From Candidatus Nitrosopumilus sp. (GTDB lineage: Archaea; Thermoproteota; Nitrososphaeria; Nitrososphaerales; Nitrosopumilaceae): DNA of 7,135 bases. Positions 1 to 4,818 of the stretch are shown piece after piece. Position 1 is the first letter of the stretch, and every line of letters begins with the position of its first letter. Below the pieces are notes generated by a model, which was given only the letters and a program-made list of their open reading frames with translations, was not told the origin of the DNA and did not search any database. A program made the translations under genes and the position numbers. The stretch spans positions 1 to 7,135 of the forward strand of contig JABDOO010000049.1 in the NCBI GenBank assembly GCA_013043295.1, written 5' to 3'.

Positions 1-708
1 AATTTGTATTCGTTCATAATTATTCTCAATAGAATAATTTTGTAAAAATGATAGAATTTCTAATACGGAATCATTTGAATTTGAGAATAAAGTTACAATA
101 AGTGTTTTCTCAAAATGCTTTGAAGAATTAAGGATTGCAAATGAATTTTGTCCACTTATTGAAGATTTTATGATTCTATTTTCTAGATATAGTGATTCGA
201 GTGTTTGATCATCAATCGGGAGCCACCTCCAAGAATTGACATAATGAGAATATAATTCACGATTAAATGATTTTTCAAAACCCACTTTAAAATTTGAATT
301 AGTCTTTGGAGTAAGAGAATAGAAATTCCAAGTTTCAAAAATTTTATAATTTAATGATTTGGCCATAGAAAGAGATACAGAATTTTCAGTATCTATTAGC
401 ATAAATGAAAATGATAGATTCTTTTCTTTTCCAATGATTTCTGCGTGTTTTACTAGTTTTGAGGCAATGTTTTGACGACGAAAATTTGGATTTATTCGAA
501 TTCCTTCAATCCATATTTGATCATTTGAGTAAAATGCATGACATATTCCAACTGGATTCTGTTTTTGTGCTAAAAATAAAGAACCTTCAGATAACCAAAA
601 ATTCCAAACATGTTCAATATAATCACCCCATGAAAAAGTATTTTTACAAAATTTTAGAATTGGAATTTTATCGGAACTATTGGCATCTCTAATTAACAAT
701 TTCACCAT
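1..708 (-). CDS. GNAT-family N-acetyltransferase, 3' end missing
   Basis: Reading the minus strand from an ATG at 708 gives 236 codons without a stop to the window edge, so the C-terminus is missing. The N-terminal half looks like a GNAT fold, which transfers an acetyl group from acetyl-CoA to an amine; the substrate cannot be told. Visible signs are residues 27-39 (WGDYIEHVWNFWL), PVG at 52-54 leading into beta strand 4 (IWIEGIRINP, 65-74), then the acetyl-CoA pyrophosphate loop RRQNIA at 77-82 followed by SKLV. The consensus there is R/Q-x-x-G-x-G/A; here the central glycine is Asn80, which is unusual. The DYxxxVWxxWL / EGIRxxP layout recalls the NAT16-like branch of GNATs, from memory. Residues from about 120 onward match nothing I know and may be a second, degenerate GNAT-like domain. 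A TATA-like box at 734-740 supports the start and a leaderless mRNA. It is divergent from the Rieske gene. Confidence 0.8.
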   Translation of the reverse strand, partial: MVKLLIRDANSSDKIPILKFCKNTFSWGDYIEHVWNFWLSEGSLFLAQKQNPVGICHAFYSNDQIWIEGIRINPNFRRQNIASKLVKHAEIIGKEKNLSFSFMLIDTENSVSLSMAKSLNYKIFETWNFYSLTPKTNSNFKVGFEKSFNRELYSHYVNSWRWLPIDDQTLESLYLENRIIKSSISGQNSFAILNSSKHFEKTLIVTLFSNSNDSVLEILSFLQNYSIENNYERIQI

Positions 709-718
709 ATACAAAAAA

Positions 719-724
719 TTATTA
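719..724 (+). promoter_or_regulatory. TATA-like box of the Rieske gene
   Basis: TTATTA, centred about 26 bases before the ATG at 748, fits leaderless transcription. No Shine-Dalgarno sequence is seen before that ATG. Confidence 0.45.
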
Positions 725-733
725 AGAATAATT

Positions 734-740
734 AGATAAA
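734..740 (-). promoter_or_regulatory. TATA-like box of the GNAT gene
   Basis: The minus strand reads TTTATCT, centred about 29 bases before the ATG at 708. This is the archaeal distance for a transcript starting at or just before the start codon. It lies inside the 39-base divergent gap and is interleaved with the Rieske promoter. Confidence 0.45.
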
Positions 741-747
741 AACTTCA

Positions 748-1056
748 ATGGGAAAAATTGTTGCTGGAAAAACATCAGATATTCCACCTGGAAAAATGAT
801 CAAAGTTTCAATAGATGGCAGAGATATTCTAGTTGCAAATATAGACGGGGAATATTGTGCTACAGATGATTCATGTACTCATTCAGGTTCTAGTCTATCT
901 GAAGGTAAGCTAGATGGATGTACTATTACATGTGGATGGCATGCAGCAGAATTTGATTGTAAAACTGGAAAATTACTAAAATTCCCAGCTAAAATTAGAG
1001 ATTTAACATCATACAATGTTGTTGTAGAATCAGACAATGTTTTTGTAGAGATGTAA
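748..1056 (+). CDS. Small Rieske-type [2Fe-2S] ferredoxin
   Basis: A 102-residue soluble protein with a complete Rieske cluster site: C43-T-H45 and C62-G-W-H65, the C-x-H...C-x2-H pattern in which two cysteines and two histidines hold a [2Fe-2S] cluster. Sixteen residues separate the two boxes. There is no signal peptide or membrane helix, and the size fits the ferredoxin class (as in NirD or dioxygenase ferredoxins) rather than the membrane-bound Rieske protein of cytochrome bc complexes. It is probably a cytoplasmic one-electron carrier; its partner reductase or oxygenase is not in the window. It lacks the extra disulfide cysteines flanking the cluster boxes of bc-type Rieske proteins, although C37, C58 and C71 are also present. 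The ATG is preceded by a TATA-like box at leaderless distance. UPF0147 follows after 36 bases on the same strand. The family call is firm; the physiological role is unknown. Confidence 0.92.
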   Translation: MGKIVAGKTSDIPPGKMIKVSIDGRDILVANIDGEYCATDDSCTHSGSSLSEGKLDGCTITCGWHAAEFDCKTGKLLKFPAKIRDLTSYNVVVESDNVFVEM

Positions 1057-1057
1057 C

Positions 1058-1063
1058 TATATA
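1058..1063 (+). promoter_or_regulatory. Possible internal TATA box before the UPF0147 gene
   Basis: TATATA just after the Rieske stop codon, centred about 32 bases before the next ATG. It could start a transcript with a leader of about six bases. It may equally be chance in AT-rich DNA, because the downstream gene also has a Shine-Dalgarno-like site suited to read-through from the Rieske promoter. Confidence 0.3.
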
Positions 1064-1081
1064 CTTCTAATTTTTAAGAAA

Positions 1082-1086
1082 AGGTG
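1082..1086 (+). promoter_or_regulatory. Shine-Dalgarno-like site of the UPF0147 gene
   Basis: AGGTG lies six bases before the ATG at 1093. It is the clearest ribosome-binding site in the window, where most genes seem leaderless. It suggests that this gene is translated from inside a transcript, for example one begun at the Rieske promoter. Confidence 0.45.
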
Positions 1087-1092
1087 TAAAAA

Positions 1093-1362
1093 ATGACTGA
1101 TGACGCTCAAAATAAAGAATCTATGAAAGAAGCAATTCAAACATTAGAACAAATTACTTCAAGCAATTCAACTCCAAAAACAATTAAAAAATCAATTACA
1201 GATTTAATATCGGATCTTAATAATCCAGAATATTCATTGTCAGTTAGGGCAGCAAATACCATCAGCCTACTTGATGATGTCACACAAGATCCAAACATGC
1301 CTTCATACGTAAGAACACAATTATGGCAAGCAGTTTCTAAATTAGAAAGCATAAGAGAATAA
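1093..1362 (+). CDS. UPF0147 family protein
   Basis: An 89-residue, mostly helical small protein of the UPF0147 family, which is widespread in archaea and has no established function. The diagnostic part is the C-terminal half: repeated helix pairs with SVRAANTISLLDDVTQDPNM (residues 51-70), then PSYVRTQLWQAVSKLESI at the end. The N-terminal 20 residues are polar and variable, as is usual for such extensions. There is no signal peptide, membrane segment or cysteine. The start is the ATG preceded by AGGTG. It sits between the Rieske and methyltransferase genes with gaps of 36 and 25 bases, so co-transcription is plausible. A 14-base inverted repeat (GAGAAT-AA-ATTCTC, 1355-1368) spans its stop codon. 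Family assignment is confident; function is unknown. Confidence 0.88.
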   Translation: MTDDAQNKESMKEAIQTLEQITSSNSTPKTIKKSITDLISDLNNPEYSLSVRAANTISLLDDVTQDPNMPSYVRTQLWQAVSKLESIRE

Positions 1363-1387
1363 ATTCTCGTTTAGAATATCAATAATA

Positions 1388-2149
1388 ATGAAAATTGAAG
1401 AGTATTTAGAAACACTACCAGACAATTTACTCAGTGGAGAAGATGTTCAATTACCAGAAAAATCATTTAGAGAGATTTTTAAATTTGTAAATTTAAACAA
1501 AGATGATATTTTTTCTCATCTAGGATGTGGGGATGGAAAAGGACTTGAAATTGCTGTAAATGAATTTGGAGTAAAGAAAGCCATAGGGATCGATAATAAT
1601 TCAGAAAAAATAAAGCAAACAAAGGAAATTCTTGAAGAAAAAAATGTAAAAGCCGAATTGATTTGTAAAGATATTCAGGATTCAAATGTATCAGATGCTA
1701 CAGTCATTTTATTCTGGTTTACAGACGAAGCAATAATCAATAATATGTTATCAAAGTTTGAAAAACTGAAACCTGAAACAAAAATAATTACTATTTGGGG
1801 GCCACTCCCAGATTGCCTTCCAGATAAGGTAGATTTTCCATACATAATTAACAAAACACCTTTCAAAAAGGCACAAAGTATGCAAGAGCAGTTATTAGCA
1901 ATTTTTGGTGTCAAATGTGTTGATTTTGTAACTGCTTGGGAATTTGCTGAAAGATATACCAAAGCAATAGGGACCCCAGAAATTAAAAACGATCGATTTT
2001 TGACTATTATTCAAACACTCGTAATTTGGATAAATGCAAAGAAATTAGGAGTAGTGTGTGGAGATGAAGTTCCAGAATCCATTAAAACGTACATCAACAT
2101 CATGAAAATGCATTTTGACATTGATTTTGAATATCTACTAGAAGAGTAA
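1388..2149 (+). CDS. Class I SAM-dependent methyltransferase with an unrecognised C-terminal domain
   Basis: A 253-residue protein whose first half is a Rossmann-fold methyltransferase. Motif I, the SAM glycine loop, is HLGCGDGKG at 44-52; the strand-2 acidic residue that binds the SAM ribose is Asp69 in AIGIDNN (65-71); and an acidic residue for the adenine side is likely Asp95 in CKD. Residues 102-136 form strands 4 and 5 (ATVILFWF; KIITIWGPL). Loop and spacing resemble the DOT1/FAM173-like protein methyltransferases, but the substrate cannot be read from sequence. The last 100 or so residues (about 155-253) form a separate part rich in aromatic residues (WEFAERY, FLTIIQTLVIWI) that I do not recognise. 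There is no signal peptide. The ATG at 1388 is the first in frame. No convincing Shine-Dalgarno is present; a weak AT-rich box lies inside the inverted repeat at 1355-1368. Confidence 0.82.
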   Translation: MKIEEYLETLPDNLLSGEDVQLPEKSFREIFKFVNLNKDDIFSHLGCGDGKGLEIAVNEFGVKKAIGIDNNSEKIKQTKEILEEKNVKAELICKDIQDSNVSDATVILFWFTDEAIINNMLSKFEKLKPETKIITIWGPLPDCLPDKVDFPYIINKTPFKKAQSMQEQLLAIFGVKCVDFVTAWEFAERYTKAIGTPEIKNDRFLTIIQTLVIWINAKKLGVVCGDEVPESIKTYINIMKMHFDIDFEYLLEE

Positions 2150-2161
2150 TCGATGTAATCC

Positions 2162-2167
2162 TTTTAT
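2162..2167 (+). promoter_or_regulatory. TATA-like box of the 115-residue gene
   Basis: TTTTAT is centred about 25 bases before the ATG at 2190, which suggests a separate leaderless transcript rather than co-transcription with the methyltransferase. Confidence 0.5.
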
Positions 2168-2189
2168 TTTGTTTTTGTATATCTAAATC

Positions 2190-2537
2190 ATGGAAAGCAG
2201 AATTAACATCAATGTTTCTGCAGTAGATTATGATAAAACTAGTAAAGCATTGACTCATCAATTAACACTTTTAGAAGAGATGGTTCATAGTGAAGAAGAT
2301 TTTATCATGACTGATTCAGAATTTGCATTTGGTTGGCATTTTTTTGTTCTTAGTGTCAACCGCTCTTTGGTTGAAAAACTAGGGGAGATGATGGGGCCAG
2401 ATTTTGATAAATTAAAGGGAAGAGGGACAGAAAAGAAGTTTTTGACATGGTTGGCAAATAATGTCGAGGCCAAGTCTCCCAGATTCAAGCTAGCCATAAA
2501 AGAAGAGATGGAATCTAGTAAATTTGGAATTTTTTAA
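2190..2537 (+). CDS. Unrecognised 115-residue protein
   Basis: I do not recognise this protein. It is soluble-looking, without signal peptide, membrane helix or cysteine. It opens with a short beta-like segment (INVSAVDYD, 6-14), then a long amphipathic helix (about 18-35, KALTHQLTLLEEMV), an aromatic patch (EFAFGWHFFVLSVNRSLVEK, 44-63), a Met/Gly-rich turn (GEMMGPD, 65-71) and two further helices. The composition is ordinary for this genome and it has its own TATA-like box, so it is probably a real gene. The product may be specific to Thaumarchaeota. It ends 32 bases before the convergent universal stress gene. The stop codon overlaps an AT-only palindrome (2529-2541) that could help end transcripts. 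Confidence 0.7.
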   Translation: MESRININVSAVDYDKTSKALTHQLTLLEEMVHSEEDFIMTDSEFAFGWHFFVLSVNRSLVEKLGEMMGPDFDKLKGRGTEKKFLTWLANNVEAKSPRFKLAIKEEMESSKFGIF

Positions 2538-2569
2538 AAATCATTTAAGATACTAATTTTAAATTTGAA

Positions 2570-2986
2570 TTATTTGATCAAGTATACAGGGATTTTTGAT
2601 TTTTGAAGTATGTGATTTGAAACGCTTCCTATCATGTCTTTAGAAGCACTACCAGAACCAGTTGTACTCATTACAATATGATCAAATTTTCCTGTTTTTG
2701 CAGTATGTAATGCTACATGACCCGGAGAACCTCTAAGAATTTTTGCTGTAAATTTGACATTTTTATTTCCTGCACGTTTTTCTGCTTTTTTTAGAATAAT
2801 TTTCCCATCAGCCTCCAATATTTTATCAAAGGCTTTAGTTCTTGGTCCTCCATCAATCACATGAGGAATTACATAGATGCCAGTTACTTGACCATGTGTA
2901 AAACCTGCAAGAGTAATTGCTCTATCTAGGGCTTCAAAGGATTTTTTTGAACCATCAATTGGGACTAAAATTTTGTTAAGATCCAT
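2570..2986 (-). CDS. Universal stress protein (UspA family)
   Basis: A 138-residue single-domain Usp protein of typical length. It begins with the family strand and loop ILVPIDGS (6-13), where Asp11 is the usual adenine-contacting acidic residue. It has the RGSPGH turn at 85-90, and ends with the nucleotide loop around 107-123 and the strand IPVYLIK. The ATP-type loop is G-2x-G-9x-G-(S/T); here it is S107-TT-G110, nine residues, then G120-S121, so only the first glycine is changed (to serine). ATP binding is therefore likely but not certain. Usp proteins act as cytoplasmic dimers tied to stress tolerance. The ATG at 2986 is supported by a TATA-like box about 28 bases upstream. An 18-bp palindrome sits further upstream and may be a control site. 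It is convergent with the 115-residue gene and divergent from the secreted protein gene. Confidence 0.93.
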   Translation of the reverse strand: MDLNKILVPIDGSKKSFEALDRAITLAGFTHGQVTGIYVIPHVIDGGPRTKAFDKILEADGKIILKKAEKRAGNKNVKFTAKILRGSPGHVALHTAKTGKFDHIVMSTTGSGSASKDMIGSVSNHILQKSKIPVYLIK

Positions 2987-3010
2987 GAAAAAAAATCTAA
3001 AAACATCCCA

Positions 3011-3017
3011 TATTAAG
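3011..3017 (-). promoter_or_regulatory. TATA-like box of the universal stress gene
   Basis: The minus strand reads CTTAATA, centred about 28 bases before the ATG at 2986, fitting a leaderless or nearly leaderless transcript. Confidence 0.45.
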
Positions 3018-3030
3018 AGTAAAATTGATT

Positions 3031-3048
3031 TTCAATTCGAGAATTGAA
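3031..3048. promoter_or_regulatory. 18-bp palindrome upstream of the usp promoter, candidate operator
   Basis: TTCAATTC-GA-GAATTGAA is a perfect inverted repeat with 8-bp arms and a 2-base centre. It lies 13 bases upstream of the usp TATA-like box and about 60 bases before the opposite gene's TATA box. The tiny centre makes an RNA hairpin unlikely; the form suits a dimeric DNA-binding protein. The regulator is unknown. Confidence 0.4.
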
Positions 3049-3111
3049 CATTATGAATTATTTGTACATATTAGCTGCAGGTGAGTAGCAAAAATAGAAA
3101 TCAGTAGACTG

Positions 3112-3118
3112 TTTATAT
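3112..3118 (+). promoter_or_regulatory. TATA box of the secreted cysteine-paired protein gene
   Basis: TTTATAT is centred 26 bases before the GTG at 3141. It is among the best TATA boxes in the window and supports the GTG as both first transcribed codon and start codon. Confidence 0.6.
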
Positions 3119-3140
3119 CATTCAAAAAATATTGACATGA

Positions 3141-4331
3141 GTGAAAACAAAGATAATTTTTGCTTTAATCCCATTGTTTGTAATAGTTACAATATTTTCA
3201 TTTACAATTCAAGATAGTTTTGGAGAATCAAGACATGAATGTAGAGTTCAACAAATGAATGATAAATCACTAACTCCAGTTGAAAGAGTTTATGCATTAA
3301 AAACATGTGAACCAGAAGAAAAAAGTTCATCTTTTCAAAAATACTATTCAGAGGAATTACATAATGAATGTACTAGAACCCTGAAAGAAAATTCCCAACT
3401 AAACCATATTACAAGATTAAATGATCTTAAAGAATGTAATAAATTACAAAAACCAGATTCATCATCACAAAAACTGACTAAATTTTATAAAACAACAATT
3501 GAAATTTGTGATGAAAAATATCAAATTTATCTTTTGGTAGGTGCCAAAAATATGAAAAATCAAGCTGGGGGGCTAGCTGAAAAATGTGTTCAGTTGTATT
3601 TAGCTCCCATGTGGAATTCTACATCAAGCGATAGAATGATACAGCTACAAAATTTTGTTTCTGATAAAATTGAACAAAAAGTAGAAGAAGGCAAGGAATT
3701 AAGACAAAAGGATGTAGAAGAGGCACAACTAGAAAACACTGTTTTCTTTCATTTGAAATATCTATTTGAAGAACAAAAAGAAAAAATCAGACATTTAGAA
3801 AGTAAACTAAAAGAAAAAAACATTTCATTGGATTATTCAAAACAAGATTTTTTTAATCAAAATTACAAGGATTGTTTAAAAATTGTTTATGATAAAACAG
3901 TGATAGGTAGAGAGAAAATTCACGCATTAGATGATTGCTCTAAAATTGAAACAGAAGAATCTATCATGTTTATTCATAATGAAATTTTAGAAAAAAGTAA
4001 GGATCTTGTTCAAGTATGCAATAGATCATATGATTCATTTCTTAAATTGAGCATAGAGGATTACTATGCATCTATGAAGAATCAAAGGGCAGGCGAATGT
4101 GTGATTCTATATAAAAACCCCATATGGGAATACAACCAAGAGGACAGGATAGAAGTAATTGAAAAATTTGTTTATGAAAAATCCCTAAAACATTATGAAA
4201 AGTATGTAGATAGAAAAAATTCAGTAAATGAAGCTCATCTTAATGCATATCTTGTACCTATCTTATCTGATTTGTATAAATACCAAAATCAAAAAATTGC
4301 ATTGCTTGAAGATTTATTGAAAGATGAGTAA
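3141..4331 (+). CDS. Secreted protein with an internal duplication and paired cysteines
   Basis: I do not recognise the family. The start is GTG, chosen because a TATA box lies 26 bases upstream and a signal peptide follows at once: KTK, then a hydrophobic core (IIFALIPLFVIVTIFSF, 5-21) ending near QDSFGES (24-30). The remaining 365 or so residues are charged and helical, with exactly ten cysteines in five evenly spaced pairs: C34/C56 (21 between), C77/C99 (21), C123/C149 (25), C245/C266 (20) and C293/C320 (26). Residues 77-226 and 245-396 are a diverged duplication, with matching CVQLYLAPMW (149-158) and CVILYKNPIW (320-329), each followed by FV.(D/E)K and a likely coiled coil. Three N-x-S/T glycosylation sites occur (N159, N227, N294). 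There is no C-terminal anchor, so it is probably released or held on the cell surface. It could be a structural or binding protein; no catalytic motif is seen. Confidence 0.8.
   Translation: MKTKIIFALIPLFVIVTIFSFTIQDSFGESRHECRVQQMNDKSLTPVERVYALKTCEPEEKSSSFQKYYSEELHNECTRTLKENSQLNHITRLNDLKECNKLQKPDSSSQKLTKFYKTTIEICDEKYQIYLLVGAKNMKNQAGGLAEKCVQLYLAPMWNSTSSDRMIQLQNFVSDKIEQKVEEGKELRQKDVEEAQLENTVFFHLKYLFEEQKEKIRHLESKLKEKNISLDYSKQDFFNQNYKDCLKIVYDKTVIGREKIHALDDCSKIETEESIMFIHNEILEKSKDLVQVCNRSYDSFLKLSIEDYYASMKNQRAGECVILYKNPIWEYNQEDRIEVIEKFVYEKSLKHYEKYVDRKNSVNEAHLNAYLVPILSDLYKYQNQKIALLEDLLKDE
3369..4328 (+). repeat. Internal duplication in the secreted cysteine protein
   Basis: Residues 77-226 and 245-396 share the order: cysteine pair about 20 apart, linker, cysteine pair about 25 apart, (C)V.LY..P.W, NFV/KFV segment, long charged helix. 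Residues 34-56 look like a third copy of only the first cysteine pair. The similarity is visible in protein, not in DNA, so the duplication is old. Confidence 0.65.
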
Positions 4332-4401
4332 TCAAAAATGAAGAATTTAAAAATAAACTAAAAAAGCCCTCGAAGTGACTTGTCAAATTAGTTCAAGGTT
4401 C

Positions 4402-4734
4402 TTACAGTTTAGAGCCTTGATTTCTCATTTTACGTCCTAAAAATGCAATAATCCAACCAATTCCTATAAGTACACATCCAAATAGAATATTCCATTCATA
4501 ATATTTTGTATACTCTTCTTCAAATCTAGGATCTTCTAGAAATTGTTCTTGTGGAATGTCAGTAAGGTAAAGCGCCCAAAATGAAAACCCTACAAACAAT
4601 ACACCCAATGCAAAAAATGCAATCATAATGTATTTTGGAGCTCCACGAATCATGCATTCAGACAAAAATTCCCCTATATGGAGTGTGTTATTAGGTTCTA
4701 AACTTGTGTTTATTTTCATAAAGGCTTGAATCAT
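4402..4734 (-). CDS. Small two-helix membrane protein, function unknown
   Basis: A 110-residue protein with two likely membrane helices, about 35-57 (YIMIAFFALGVLFVGFSFWA and on) and 81-100 (WNILFGCVLIGIGWIIAFLG). Positive residues before helix 1 (MIRGAPK) and after helix 2 (RKMRNQGSK) predict both ends in the cytoplasm, with a strongly acidic outer loop (EQFLEDPRFEEEY, 63-75). I do not recognise a family or catalytic motif. The ATG at 4734 is favoured over the in-frame Met6 because a TATA-like box lies about 27 bases upstream of it, at leaderless distance. It follows the Kazal protein gene on the same strand after 84 bases but seems to have its own promoter. A T-rich stretch on the minus strand just past the stop (4343-4366) may end its transcript. 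It is convergent with the secreted cysteine protein gene. Confidence 0.72.
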   Translation of the reverse strand: MIQAFMKINTSLEPNNTLHIGEFLSECMIRGAPKYIMIAFFALGVLFVGFSFWALYLTDIPQEQFLEDPRFEEEYTKYYEWNILFGCVLIGIGWIIAFLGRKMRNQGSKL

Positions 4735-4756
4735 TTTTGGGAAACAAAATGGATGT

Positions 4757-4764
4757 CATTATAG
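4757..4764 (-). promoter_or_regulatory. TATA-like box of the two-helix membrane protein
   Basis: The minus strand reads CTATAATG, centred about 27 bases before the ATG at 4734. It lies in the 84-base gap after the Kazal gene and suggests independent transcription. Confidence 0.5.
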
Positions 4765-4818
4765 ATTCCACATCAGGAGACTGCTATCGTTTTGGAGATG
4801 AAAATAGACACAGATCTT

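Noticed and set aside
459..692. Plus-strand open frame of 77 codons
   Set aside because: It lies opposite the GNAT gene, whose frame has family motifs. The plus-strand product is of biased composition and resembles nothing.
1355..1368. Inverted repeat GAGAAT-AA-ATTCTC over the UPF0147 stop codon as a terminator
   Set aside because: The arms are only six bases, the loop of two bases is too small for a stable hairpin and no T-run follows. Such repeats are expected by chance in AT-rich DNA.
1137..1962. Three minus-strand open frames opposite the UPF0147 and methyltransferase genes
   Set aside because: The plus-strand genes carry clear family motifs; the opposite frames have none and no promoter-like boxes.
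2285..2497. Minus-strand open frame of 70 codons opposite the 115-residue gene
   Set aside because: It has no motif or promoter. The plus-strand frame is longer and has a TATA-like box at leaderless distance.
3137..3217. ATG at 3137 as start of the secreted cysteine protein
   Set aside because: It is in another frame and stops after 26 codons. The GTG at 3141 is in the long frame, with TATA spacing and a signal peptide.
4376..4385. TGAC-TT-GTCA between the convergent genes as a terminator
   Set aside because: The stem is four bases without a following T-run, so it is too weak to call.
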